From positions 1 to 64,000 of the forward strand of contig JAIMAU010000005.1 in NCBI GenBank assembly GCA_023511795.1: a stretch of 64,000 bases of DNA, given 5' to 3'. This stretch comes from Armatimonadota bacterium. GTDB taxonomy: Bacteria > Armatimonadota > UBA5829 > DTJY01. The position numbers and the translations under genes are program-made. Of this stretch, positions 19,195 through 28,205 are shown piece by piece (position 1 is the stretch's first letter; each line of letters opens with the position of its first letter). A model generated the notes under the pieces. The model made no database searches. It was not told the DNA's origin and saw only the letters and a list, made by a program, of their open reading frames with translations.

Positions 19195-20292
19195 TTAATG
19201 TGTCTGAGAAGCATGTTTTCCTAGTTGCCTTAACGTTGAAGATAGGTCCTTTAGAAACGGCTTTGTATATTCGAGTGTAAAGAACACTATGCCATCGGCG
19301 CCCAGCCTCATTGCTTCATTTATCTGAGCTTTGATTTCGTCTACGGTGTTAAGCCTACCATGACTTGTAATCACACCAATAGTTACCAAATATGGGAAGC
19401 CTTTGGGTATAGCCGAGCGATTTTGGCTCACGCGGTCGGAGAAAGACTTCATATTGTAAATGTAGCCAGAAGGATTAATCCAATCGAGCCAACCTTTTTT
19501 GATCCATGTCTTCCAATCTTGACAGGTCTGGTATTTCTCACTGTAGGTGTGCACTCCCCATACATAGCTAGAAATCGGCAGTCCAGGCTTAATCTCGTCA
19601 ACAACTTTGCGAATCTGCTCCATCTCTAAATTTATCTGCTTCATTCGCCAAGCCCGCCACTTGCGCCATTTATCAGTTCCTGGCATAGCTTTGTCCGCAT
19701 CACGTGCATCATAGCCTGTTGCTTCTTTAAAAAGTTTCACACACCTATCACAGAAGCAATTGCGGCCGCTTGGATAACGCAGATAATCAAGATTGATTCC
19801 GTCCACATCGTACTTGCTTACAATTTCTTTTATTACAGAGCACACATAATCGCGTGCTTCCTGCGAAGAAGGGTCAATATAACCACCGCTTCTTCCATCA
19901 ATGCTTACAACTCGCCATTCTGGATGTTCTTCGAGAATTTTTGATGGTTGTTCTCCACCATCGCAATTAACGCATATCCAAGGATAAACTTTGAGTCCTC
20001 GTTTATGTGCAGCGTCTATAACGATTTTTAACATATCCGGAGAGCCGGGACGTGCTTCAGGAATAATTTCGCTTTTGTAGTATGCTTTGCCGCTTGTGGA
20101 CTTGGCAATAGGCATAAGAAATTGAATTCCCAAATCTGCAGCCTCGTTGATAAGAGCAGAAATGTTTTCAGCAGAACCATCGCGCAAGTTCATATAAGCC
20201 CCGACATTGCCTGGAAATTTACAATCTGCCGGACATGCGTCAATACCTAGTAACACCAACACCGCAAGTATCCATAGAAAAAAAGTTCTCAT
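19195..20292 (-). CDS. GHL10-type glycoside hydrolase-like protein, exported
   Basis: About 365 residues from the ATG at 20290-20292 (an in-frame GTG lies 27 bp further up, but a GGAGG just before the ATG favours the shorter form). A signal peptide (RTFFLWILAVLVLLG) ends near a cysteine in GIDACPADC, so it could be a lipoprotein. The body is a TIM barrel of the GHL10 family (PF02638): LKVYPWICVN, GGYIDPSSQEARDYV, DVDGINLDYLRYPSG with the likely acidic pair, and GFPYLVTIGVIT. A NCFCDRCVKLF cysteine cluster follows the DYLRYPSG strand, as it does in many relatives. The family is linked to peptidoglycan or glycan cleavage but is poorly characterised. Confidence 0.8.
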   Translation of the reverse strand: MRTFFLWILAVLVLLGIDACPADCKFPGNVGAYMNLRDGSAENISALINEAADLGIQFLMPIAKSTSGKAYYKSEIIPEARPGSPDMLKIVIDAAHKRGLKVYPWICVNCDGGEQPSKILEEHPEWRVVSIDGRSGGYIDPSSQEARDYVCSVIKEIVSKYDVDGINLDYLRYPSGRNCFCDRCVKLFKEATGYDARDADKAMPGTDKWRKWRAWRMKQINLEMEQIRKVVDEIKPGLPISSYVWGVHTYSEKYQTCQDWKTWIKKGWLDWINPSGYIYNMKSFSDRVSQNRSAIPKGFPYLVTIGVITSHGRLNTVDEIKAQINEAMRLGADGIVFFTLEYTKPFLKDLSSTLRQLGKHASQTH

Positions 20293-20485
20293 AATAAAAC
20301 CTCCGCAATTATTTTTCACTTGGCTCCCCTAATTACCTTCAAAAGCTTTGTAAATCTAGCCATTTAGTTTCAACATGAATATTTTAAAAGTAACGAACAT
20401 GCATTAAAGGATAACTCAGTGCAAAGCAGGGAATTCTTGCCAGCCTGCTGAACTGAAAGATGATAATTATTGGAGGTGCGTTATT

Positions 20486-22051
20486 ATGGCGTACTTAAAC
20501 TTTGCCGCTGTCCTACTCCTCATGATATTATTAGGTACAGCGTCTGCGACAACAAATGAATACCGGCTTTGGATTGAACCATCAGCAAAGAAAATTCTAC
20601 AAGATGCATTACCTTCCGAGCAAGCGCCATCTGCCGCCGATCTTTGCGCTGCACACAACGAATGGGAATCCTTTCAAATATGCCTAAGGTCTAACAAGAC
20701 CATACGAAACATTGGAGTCGAAGCTTCTGACCTCAAGCAGGTAAAAGGCAAAGGCGTTATTCCAAGTACAAACATCTGGTTAGGCCTTGTTTCATATGTG
20801 CCTATAATGGACCCACCAATTCCATATCCAGATCCACTGCCGCCTCTTCGCCCCTTCGACCTTCAGCCTAACGTTACCCAACCAATATGGGTTACAGTCA
20901 AAGTACCTGAGGGAATTCCAGCAGGCGAATACAAAGGAAGCATTAAGGTAACAGCAGGCAGGTCTACGTTAAACATAGCAATCAAACTTCATGTTTGGGA
21001 CTTTACCCTACCTAAGACACCCAGTTGTGTGACGGCTTTCGGCATCACCATGGAATCAGTCGCTCGAACCCACGGCGCTACTGGCGACGCTGATAAGACT
21101 TTAGAGCTACATAAGAAATACCATGAGATGCTTCTCGACCATAAAATTTCACCGTACCATATCCCGGTTGACCTTATGTCGCCTGATGCAAAGGCATATC
21201 TAGATGATCCGCGGATGACTTCGTATATCATCCCCTACATCGAAGATGATGCAAAACTCAAATCGCTAGTTCAGTATCTCATCGAAAATAACTGGTTTCG
21301 AAAAGGCTACTTTTATCCCCTTGATGAGCCGGTCGATAAAAACGCTTACAACCAGCTAAAACAAATTACAGACCGCTTACGTGCAATTGAACCAAGATAC
21401 CGCATTGTGGCGCCTTTCTTCCGAGGACCAGATTTTGCAGAAGGAAAAACCATTTGGGACCTTGCAATCGGGCAGATAAACATCTGGTGTCCAAACGAAC
21501 ACTATTTCGACCTTGAACCGCGTACCCGGCCAATGATAAGGACCCGCAAGAACGCCGGAGAAGATGTTTGGTGGTATGTTTGCTGTGGGCCTGGCGATCC
21601 ATATTCGAATTTCTTTGTTCAACAGGAAGCAATGAAACACAGAATGCTTTTCTGGCACCAGAAACGAGAAGGCATTGACGGACTCCTTTACTGGTCAACG
21701 ACTTATTGGATGCCTTGGGCAGGATGTGATGATCCATGGAAGTCAATGATGACAGTAAAAAACATAAACCCAAATATATTCGGCGACGGTTCGCTCTTAT
21801 ATCCTGGAAAACCCGTTGGAATTGACGGCCCGGTTTCGTCGCTTCGGTTGGAAGTAATTCGCGATGGCATCGAAGACTTCGAATACCTATGTCTTGCTAA
21901 TAACTTGGTTGGCTCTAGCACAACGAACCAATACATCCGCACAGTAGCAAAATCGCTAACATATTATGAGCTAGATCCGCTTAAACTTGAAAAAGTGAGA
22001 AGAAAATTAGGAGCTGCAATTGAGAAAGCCTTACAGAAGAAAATTAATTAG
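20486..22051 (+). CDS. DUF4091 / GH123-like protein, secreted
   Basis: 521 residues, good GGAGG ten bases before the ATG. Signal peptide (NFAAVLLLMILLGTASA). An N-terminal beta-sandwich (to about 175, with VTVKVPEGIPAGEYKGSIKV) precedes a TIM-barrel domain with FYPLDEPVD, where Asp-Glu fits the catalytic DE pair of GH123, then WWYVCCGPGDPYSNFF, WHQKREGIDGLLYWSTTYW and RLEVIRDGIEDFEYL, all standard for DUF4091. GH123 members release N-acetylgalactosamine by substrate-assisted catalysis; whether this one does is unknown. Single gene, divergent from the GHL10 gene and convergent with tspO. Confidence 0.85.
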   Translation: MAYLNFAAVLLLMILLGTASATTNEYRLWIEPSAKKILQDALPSEQAPSAADLCAAHNEWESFQICLRSNKTIRNIGVEASDLKQVKGKGVIPSTNIWLGLVSYVPIMDPPIPYPDPLPPLRPFDLQPNVTQPIWVTVKVPEGIPAGEYKGSIKVTAGRSTLNIAIKLHVWDFTLPKTPSCVTAFGITMESVARTHGATGDADKTLELHKKYHEMLLDHKISPYHIPVDLMSPDAKAYLDDPRMTSYIIPYIEDDAKLKSLVQYLIENNWFRKGYFYPLDEPVDKNAYNQLKQITDRLRAIEPRYRIVAPFFRGPDFAEGKTIWDLAIGQINIWCPNEHYFDLEPRTRPMIRTRKNAGEDVWWYVCCGPGDPYSNFFVQQEAMKHRMLFWHQKREGIDGLLYWSTTYWMPWAGCDDPWKSMMTVKNINPNIFGDGSLLYPGKPVGIDGPVSSLRLEVIRDGIEDFEYLCLANNLVGSSTTNQYIRTVAKSLTYYELDPLKLEKVRRKLGAAIEKALQKKIN

Positions 22052-22129
22052 AATTTTCTGTAAAGGTAACCTTAACCTGCCGAATCATCCTAAAAACCTG
22101 GCAGAAGAAAGAGATTTGTGGAAATAAAC

Positions 22130-22615
22130 TCATACATTAAGACGCCAAATCACCCATGTTAAATACGTTGCAAACCCAGTCCAGAGGGCATATGGGATGA
22201 AAAGAAAAGATGCAATGCGTGAAATACGCCAAGAAATAATAATTATCCCTATTACAGAGAGACAAATCGCCGCCGCATCCCATATTGCAAGGTATACCAT
22301 GCGGTTTCCAAAGAATAGTGCCGACCACGCAATATTTAAAACGCCATTAAAGAGAGCAAGGCTTATCACCCAAAATGTGCCGTTCGTGTGTGGGCGGCTA
22401 TTCCATACAAGCGATAGCGACACAATTGCAAGTAGAAATATAACATTCCATACAATTGGAAATACCCAATTCGGTGGCTGGAACGGAGGCTTTTTCAGCT
22501 GTTCATACCAATCCCTGTTTTGATTGCTAAAGTAGCTTCCAATTAAAGCAACCAATATCACAATTAAACCTATTACTATAACTGAAAACCATGAAATTCG
22601 TAATTCGTATGCCAT
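22130..22615 (-). CDS. tspO: TspO/MBR family membrane protein
   Basis: 161 residues from the ATG at 22613-22615, with AAAGGAGCC six bases upstream. Five hydrophobic helices and the tryptophan-rich signatures of the family: WYEQLKKPPFQPPNWVFPIVWNVIF, LFNGVLNIAWSALFFGNRMVYLAIWDAA and PYALWTGFATYLTWVIWRLN. TspO binds porphyrins and sterol-like ligands in the membrane and acts in stress or tetrapyrrole signalling. Length is typical (about 160). Monocistronic by position, between two plus-strand hydrolase genes. Confidence 0.93.
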   Translation of the reverse strand: MAYELRISWFSVIVIGLIVILVALIGSYFSNQNRDWYEQLKKPPFQPPNWVFPIVWNVIFLLAIVSLSLVWNSRPHTNGTFWVISLALFNGVLNIAWSALFFGNRMVYLAIWDAAAICLSVIGIIIISWRISRIASFLFIPYALWTGFATYLTWVIWRLNV

Positions 22616-22703
22616 GCCAAGGCTCCTTTTGCCTAATTTAGTACCCGTAAACCGCTTTGTTAAAACAATCAAATCTTGATTGCAAAACATGAGGGGGTCT
22701 ACT

Positions 22704-24965
22704 ATGAATAGATGCCTTACAGTAGTTCTTATTCTTGCAGTACTTGCATGCCTACCAAGCTATGCTGATATTTCTCCTCCTGTTTCCAAACATTTGGTAG
22801 CCTGGTACAAAATGAACGAAGGTAAAGGCAATGTAATGCACGATTCCATCCAGCCGTCTGCTGATGGAAAATTGAATAACGGTAATTGGGCACCAACGGG
22901 AGGGGTCATTTTTAATGGAAATGGAAATGTCCAAATTGGAAGCGCTCCAAAGTTGCTATTCCGCTCAAACTTCACACTCGCCGCAAGAATAAAAAGTAGC
23001 TCCACCTCGTTTGGTCAAATTATCGGATCTGCAGGTGCTGGTGGGCTAGTATTCTCCACAAATCAACTAAAGCTTGCTATCTGGGGTCATGATTGGCACG
23101 TTGAACAATTCCTGCCCGAGGACCAATGGCTCCATATCGCTGTTACCATGGACGAAGAACAAAACGCACGAATGTATGTCAATGGTTCTGAGGTTGGAGC
23201 ATCAAGAGTTATGGCATGGCCAAAAGATCCTGACAATTGGACAATCGGGGGATGGAACGTTGGTGAAGGATTCCGAGGGATAATTGCTGATGTAATGATT
23301 TACAATATTGCCCTTAATAAAAGGCAAGTTAAAGAATTAGCAGCTATGTTTGGACTTGATAAGGAGCCTCTAATTCCAATTGACGAACCCGCGCCTTTGA
23401 ACAAAACACCAAAATCAGTATGTGAGATGGCGAAAATTTTAGCGCCTCTTGCACTTGAACCTGACCTCCTCCCAAGATATCCTTTCAGCACTATGATGGG
23501 GGCTAAGCGATTTGCTGAAGCTTTGCGTATTCACAAGTATGCCGACAGAGCAGCCGCAGAGAAATGGCTTGCAGATAATATACCAATCTTCGACTGCCCA
23601 GACGCAAAATGGACACGTTGCTGGTACTACCGCTGGTTTTTAGTTAAAGTAAACTATCAAGAAGAAGATGGCATTCCTGGATTCTATGAAGGTAAGCGCG
23701 GCGGATATACGCGACATATAACTTATTCTGCGCCTCACATAATGGATGAAGTTCGCTGGTTACGCGATGGCAAGTACGCCTATGGTCAAGCAGAAATTCT
23801 CGGCAAACGTCGGGAGCCAAATGGTAGAAGGTTTGGAGGATATACCCATTGGATTTCAAGCACACTATGGAATACTTACCTCGTGCATCCGGATAAAAAG
23901 AGATTAGCGAAACTTCTACCAGCATGGGCAGAAGACACTGAATGCGCTTTCCGCGGCAGACTCGATACCAATAGGCCTCTATGCGATTATCTTCTCAATC
24001 CACCAAGTCACTGGGCAACAGGCATGGAATGGCAACCTGCTTGGTTCTACTTCGACAATTATGACCGAAGCAAGGAAACAAACCTCTACCGACCCGATTA
24101 CACAGCCTATTACTACGCAAACGCCCGCGCTGTGGCAAATATGTATCGCGAACTAGGCAATATAAATAGAGCTAAACAATTTGATGCTTTGGCTGACAAA
24201 ATTAAAGAAGCGCTCAATACACTCATGTGGGATGCAGATACAAACTTCTTCTATTCAATCAAAACTGGCACAGATGACCAAAAAGCAATGGTAAAAGAAA
24301 TTGTCGGCATTTATCCGTTTGCATTCGAAGTTCCAGAGAAAACGCAAGTTGGAGCATTCGAGTCTATTTTGAATCCAGAAGAGTTTTGGGGACCTTGGAA
24401 GCTTACCACCTGCACAATGAAGTGTCCAATGTTCACCCCAAAAGTTGTGCTTTGCAATTGGAATGGTCCCGTCTGGCCTCATGCAAATAGCATTGTTGCC
24501 AATGCGCTTGCCCAGGGAATACGGAGATACATGGCTCCAGCCGTTTCACGGAAGCATGTTTGGGAGCTTCTCGATTCATACACAAATCTTCATTATGAGG
24601 ATAAAGGGATTTGGAAACAACCGAATATCCGAGAAGAAGGAAACGCAGATGATGGACAAATGTTTGGATGCCCAGACTACTTTCATTCCACATACAATAA
24701 TTTAATCATCACACTAGTAGGAGGTTTGGTGCCAAGGAATGACGATGAGGTTGAGCTTTTCCCTGTTGTTGACATACCTTGGAACTATTTTAGGCTGGAC
24801 AAAATCCCATACAAAGGTCATCAGCTAACTATTGTTTTTGATTTAAGGGAGGATGGCAAGCGATATAAAGGCTGCCCAAAAGGGTATAGCCTATTCATAG
24901 ACGGAAAGCTGGTAGCCACCAAACCAAAGCTTGAACGAATGACAGCGAAGCTGCCAGGCCGATAA
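22704..24965 (+). CDS. LamG domain fused to MGH1/trehalase-type (alpha/alpha)6 glycoside hydrolase, secreted
   Basis: About 753 residues. Start at ATG 22704 behind GAGGGGG; the frame runs back to 22680. Sec signal to about 20. Residues about 30-215 form a LamG/concanavalin-like sandwich (LVAWYKMNEGKGN, FTLAARIKSS, WLHIAVTMDEEQNARMYVNGSEVG, GFRGIIADVMIYNIALNKRQ). The rest is an (alpha/alpha)6 barrel of the MGH1/GH63/trehalase type: SHWATGMEWQPAWFYFDNYDRS, DYTAYYYANARAVANMY, LMWDADTNFFY and NWNGPVWPHANSIVANAL. GMEW and NGPVWP are typical active-site strands of this clan. Likely acts outside the cell on an alpha- or beta-linked glucan-like or mannosyl substrate. Confidence 0.83.
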   Translation: MNRCLTVVLILAVLACLPSYADISPPVSKHLVAWYKMNEGKGNVMHDSIQPSADGKLNNGNWAPTGGVIFNGNGNVQIGSAPKLLFRSNFTLAARIKSSSTSFGQIIGSAGAGGLVFSTNQLKLAIWGHDWHVEQFLPEDQWLHIAVTMDEEQNARMYVNGSEVGASRVMAWPKDPDNWTIGGWNVGEGFRGIIADVMIYNIALNKRQVKELAAMFGLDKEPLIPIDEPAPLNKTPKSVCEMAKILAPLALEPDLLPRYPFSTMMGAKRFAEALRIHKYADRAAAEKWLADNIPIFDCPDAKWTRCWYYRWFLVKVNYQEEDGIPGFYEGKRGGYTRHITYSAPHIMDEVRWLRDGKYAYGQAEILGKRREPNGRRFGGYTHWISSTLWNTYLVHPDKKRLAKLLPAWAEDTECAFRGRLDTNRPLCDYLLNPPSHWATGMEWQPAWFYFDNYDRSKETNLYRPDYTAYYYANARAVANMYRELGNINRAKQFDALADKIKEALNTLMWDADTNFFYSIKTGTDDQKAMVKEIVGIYPFAFEVPEKTQVGAFESILNPEEFWGPWKLTTCTMKCPMFTPKVVLCNWNGPVWPHANSIVANALAQGIRRYMAPAVSRKHVWELLDSYTNLHYEDKGIWKQPNIREEGNADDGQMFGCPDYFHSTYNNLIITLVGGLVPRNDDEVELFPVVDIPWNYFRLDKIPYKGHQLTIVFDLREDGKRYKGCPKGYSLFIDGKLVATKPKLERMTAKLPGR

Positions 24966-25056
24966 AATGGTTCACTAGCCGCTTTCAACCAATTTGACAC
25001 CGATTGTTACCAAAATTGAGCCAGATTTATAAAAATCCTTTCAGAAGGCTGATATC

Positions 25057-25677
25057 TTATCCCTTTATTTTGCCAATTTCAAATGGATTAAATACTGCTA
25101 GCTTTTCCATCCAAGCTGCAGCACATATGGGTTTTTCTAGGTTTGCGAAAATACCACTATCTACAACATACTTAGCTGCTTCAAGAGGAGTTTCTGCAAA
25201 AAAGGGATAATCTTTATCTTCTACCTTATTCATCTCATAAGTGCAAATTATTCGACAAGAATTAGGCTTCAGGTTAAAATGAGCAGTCTCCACCTTATCC
25301 GGACGAACAATCCCAATGTAGCCCACTGAATCTTTCACAATCCCGGCAATTCGAGGTGTGTTCAGCTCATCCCTTTCGTAACCCATCTCAGCAAGCACGT
25401 CACTCAACGCTGTCTCTGGTTCGACTCCACCCTCAAGTTTCTCCCAAATTGGGTCAGTGTGCGAACCATTTGAGACTACAACTCCATTCTTCGATACGCG
25501 TATGCAGTTGTAAGCTATATAAGGGTTTTTTTTCAAATCCTCGGAATCTAATGGCTGGATAGCAACACCTATATCGGTAATTCTAGCAACTCGGTTTGGA
25601 AACGAACGTGATGAAACCCTATATGCAACAAATGGCTTACTAGTCATCCCTACAGCGACTATTCGCCCAACATACAT
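25057..25677 (-). CDS. purO: Archaeal-type IMP cyclohydrolase
   Basis: 206 residues, the usual length of PurO. The start MYVGRIVAVG, then FVAYRVSSRSFPNRVARI, NPYIAYNCIRV, VVVSNGSHTDPIWEKL and PRIAGIVKDSVGYIGIVR match the archaeal PurO family (PF07826), which closes FAICAR to IMP, the last step of purine synthesis. Most bacteria use the cyclohydrolase domain of PurH instead. No other purine gene is in view. pdxA lies 80 bp upstream on the same strand. Family call is strong; whether it serves purine synthesis here depends on whether the genome has a PurH. Confidence 0.9.
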   Translation of the reverse strand: MYVGRIVAVGMTSKPFVAYRVSSRSFPNRVARITDIGVAIQPLDSEDLKKNPYIAYNCIRVSKNGVVVSNGSHTDPIWEKLEGGVEPETALSDVLAEMGYERDELNTPRIAGIVKDSVGYIGIVRPDKVETAHFNLKPNSCRIICTYEMNKVEDKDYPFFAETPLEAAKYVVDSGIFANLEKPICAAAWMEKLAVFNPFEIGKIKG

Positions 25678-25757
25678 TTTGAAAACCTCCGCAATTCAAT
25701 TCATGTAGTATTCACGGCATAACAGGCTGTAGAATAATACCAAACTGAACATTCCTT

Positions 25758-26765
25758 TTACAAGTTTCGCCTTTGATGTTCGAGTAAGTCTGCAGCAGCA
25801 ATAATGGCAGCTTCCATACTAACGGGATTCGCCCTGCCCTGCCAAGCGATGTCAAACGCCGTTCCATGGTCAACGGATGTGCGAAGGACAGGCAATCCTA
25901 GTGTTGCTGAAACTGTTCGATAGAAATCGCGCGTTTTTGCAGCTATGTGACCTTGGTCATGGTATAGCGAAACCACGCAGTCATACCTGCCCTCAAGAGC
26001 TTGGTGAAATACAGAATCCGCTCCCACAGGTCCCTGCACATTTATGCCCTTTGCCTGTGCTTTTTTGACAGCAGGGATTAGAATTTTCTCTTCCTCATTG
26101 CCAAATTGCCCACCATCGCTTGCATGCGGATTAAGCGCGGCTACTCCAATTCGTGGCGACTCGAAACCCAATTCTCTCATCGCATTGTTCACTAGTTGTA
26201 GCATGTTGAGCAGACGTTCCTCTGTTATATAGTCAATTGCTTCTCTTAGCGAAAGATGGCGAGAAAGGAAGAAAATCTTCATATTCTCAGTTATAAACAT
26301 TGTGAGTGGGTTTGGTGCATCCAGATAGTCGGCAAGCATTTCGGTGTGTCCAATGCCTTCAACGCCGGCAGCCCTCAGCGATTCTTTGCTAATTGGGGCG
26401 GTTACAATAGCATCTATCTTTTGCCACAATGCCAATTCACATGCATACCTTATGTATGCATCGGCGGCACGACCTCCAATTGCTTGGACCTTTCCTGGTT
26501 CGATTTCTTGGATGCCTTCGACAACGACATCCAAAACTTCAATCATTCCTGGAATCCCTTGGGCACTTCGAGGATCACTGATGGCTAATAACGGTGTTCG
26601 AATACCTAAGATATCAGCCACTCGCTTGAGCACAGAAAGGCTGCCTATCACGACGGGAACCAAACGCTTATAAATATCTCGGCGTTGTAGGGCAACAAGT
26701 ACGATTTCTGGGCCAATCCCAGCTGGATCGCCCATAGTTATTCCAATTACCGGTCGTGTTGACAT
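25758..26765 (-). CDS. pdxA: 4-hydroxythreonine-4-phosphate dehydrogenase (PdxA family)
   Basis: 335 residues, normal length. Opens with VIGITMGDPAGIGPEI, followed by IDAIVTAPISKESLRAAGVEGIGHTEMLADYL (substrate and metal site) and SLYHDQGHIAAKTRDF with the later metal-binding His/Asp, then SVDHGTAFDIAWQGRANP. PdxA oxidises 4-phosphohydroxy-threonine for pyridoxal phosphate synthesis. PdxA2 relatives act on 4-phospho-threonate or -erythronate from sugar acid breakdown; the sugar-rich setting leaves this open. Divergent from the URO-D-like gene; probably co-transcribed with purO. Confidence 0.92.
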   Translation of the reverse strand: MSTRPVIGITMGDPAGIGPEIVLVALQRRDIYKRLVPVVIGSLSVLKRVADILGIRTPLLAISDPRSAQGIPGMIEVLDVVVEGIQEIEPGKVQAIGGRAADAYIRYACELALWQKIDAIVTAPISKESLRAAGVEGIGHTEMLADYLDAPNPLTMFITENMKIFFLSRHLSLREAIDYITEERLLNMLQLVNNAMRELGFESPRIGVAALNPHASDGGQFGNEEEKILIPAVKKAQAKGINVQGPVGADSVFHQALEGRYDCVVSLYHDQGHIAAKTRDFYRTVSATLGLPVLRTSVDHGTAFDIAWQGRANPVSMEAAIIAAADLLEHQRRNL

Positions 26766-27095
26766 TTTAACTCTCCAAGTACTTGGTTAAACCAATTTAA
26801 CTCAAAAATGTTGCATCTCGACTTTCTTCCAAATTAGTATTAACTTGTCTGAAGTATGCAAAAACGTCGGTTAAGCAGAAGTCAAATTCGCATAAAAGCC
26901 CGTGTCGTTTTTCTCACGCCTTGCACTGCACATAGAAACTAGGTTATTCAAATAAAAATTGCTTCTTCCGATTCGCTCAGCTACTTTACCTCTTGTTTTT
27001 TTATATAACTATACCAGCTAGACTCACAACTTCAAAGTCTGTATAATCAAAAAACAACGATGGCCAATTGCCATGTGGAGGTCAGCATAACCCAT
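26766..27095. other. Divergent intergenic region between pdxA and the URO-D-like gene
   Basis: About 330 bases with no gene. It holds the plus-strand promoter listed separately at its right end. No tRNA-like fold, long repeat or strong terminator was seen; the remainder is AT-rich and carries the unassigned promoter of pdxA. Confidence 0.5.
27019..27047 (+). promoter_or_regulatory. Sigma-70-type promoter for the URO-D-like operon
   Basis: TAGACT (27019-27024), 17-bp spacer, perfect TATAAT (27042-27047). Transcription would start near 27054. That leaves a leader of about 42 bases to the ATG at 27096 but only six to the earlier in-frame ATG at 27060, which helps decide the start. Confidence 0.5.
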
Positions 27096-28157
27096 ATGTC
27101 CCCAAAGGAACGAGTTCTAGCTGCTGTAAATCACATTCAGCCAGACCGCCCACCAATTCAAATATACGTCACGCCGGAAATCCACCAGCAGCTTATGGAA
27201 TATTTTGCCCCGTCAAATTACATTGAGGTTTTTGAAGTTGATTTTCGCTATGTTTCCCCGATTGAACTCAAAGCTCCACGAAAACCCGAACAGGGGAGTT
27301 CAATCGACTACTATGACATCTGGGGTGTTGGTTACAAGAACGTTCCCAATAATGCAGGTGGCGTATATAGCGAGGCATGCGATCTCGCTTTGGCACGATT
27401 AAAGACAATCGATGATGTTCAATCATATCCATGGCCGAACCCTAACGACTACGACTACTCATCCATCCCCAAACAAATTGAGCGAGTGAAAGACTACGCT
27501 ATTTGCTTAGGTAATGCAGGCATTCCCGATATTATTAATGGAGTTGGCCGTGGCCGTGGAATGGAACAGGTGCTTATAGATATTATTACAAAAGATGAAG
27601 TTGGAATCGCTATTATCGACAAACGCGTAGACTTTTATTATGAATGGTGTCGCAGAGGGTTGGAAGCAGGCGGAGGAAAAATAGACATCCTATGCATCGG
27701 GGAAGACTTGGGCACACAAAAAGGACCAACCATGAGCCCCGCAATCTTCGATAGCTTCTTCCGGCCTCGGATACAAAAGTTCATTGACTTAGCCCATGAG
27801 TTCGGAGCAAAAGCAATGCTCCACTCATGCGGCTCAACCCGCTTGCTCCAACACAAGTTTATTGAAATGAAACTTGATATACTGGACGCAGTCCAGCCGG
27901 AACCCGTAGGAATGAATCCGGAAGAATTAAAGAAGGAGTTCGGCGACCGTTTGACGTATTGCGGTATGATAAGCACCCAACAAACGCTACCCCATGGTAC
28001 AATTGAGGAATGTCGGGCGGAAGCAAGACATCGTATTGATGTCATAGGAAAAAATGGCGGCTATATATTCGCACCGGCACACTGCATCCAGCCGGACACG
28101 CCACTCGAGAATATACTTGCAATATATGAAGAAGCAACAGGCAAAAAGTTTATGTAG
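27096..28157 (+). CDS. URO-D-like (MtaA/CmuA-type) methyltransferase
   Basis: About 353 residues from MSPKERVLAAVNHIQPDRPP, the usual opening of the family; the frame is open 36 bp further up. GGAGG lies 14 bp before the chosen ATG. The protein is a TIM barrel of the uroporphyrinogen decarboxylase fold. LHSCGSTRLL provides the HxC zinc ligands, with a later cysteine in FAPAHCIQPDTP, the pattern of zinc-dependent corrinoid/CoM methyltransferases rather than true HemE. Likely moves a methyl group from a corrinoid protein to a thiol or demethylates a small molecule; no corrinoid-binding partner is adjacent. First gene of a plus-strand run to 30536. Confidence 0.82.
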   Translation: MSPKERVLAAVNHIQPDRPPIQIYVTPEIHQQLMEYFAPSNYIEVFEVDFRYVSPIELKAPRKPEQGSSIDYYDIWGVGYKNVPNNAGGVYSEACDLALARLKTIDDVQSYPWPNPNDYDYSSIPKQIERVKDYAICLGNAGIPDIINGVGRGRGMEQVLIDIITKDEVGIAIIDKRVDFYYEWCRRGLEAGGGKIDILCIGEDLGTQKGPTMSPAIFDSFFRPRIQKFIDLAHEFGAKAMLHSCGSTRLLQHKFIEMKLDILDAVQPEPVGMNPEELKKEFGDRLTYCGMISTQQTLPHGTIEECRAEARHRIDVIGKNGGYIFAPAHCIQPDTPLENILAIYEEATGKKFM

Positions 28158-28205
28158 TTTTTAGATCAACGCCAACAGCAGAAATGATAGAAAGGACAAA
28201 CTGCA

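Noticed and set aside
22031-22065. Inverted repeat TTACAGA...TCTGTAA over the stop codon of the DUF4091 gene
   Set aside because: AT-rich, bulged stem with no T run; not convincing as a terminator.
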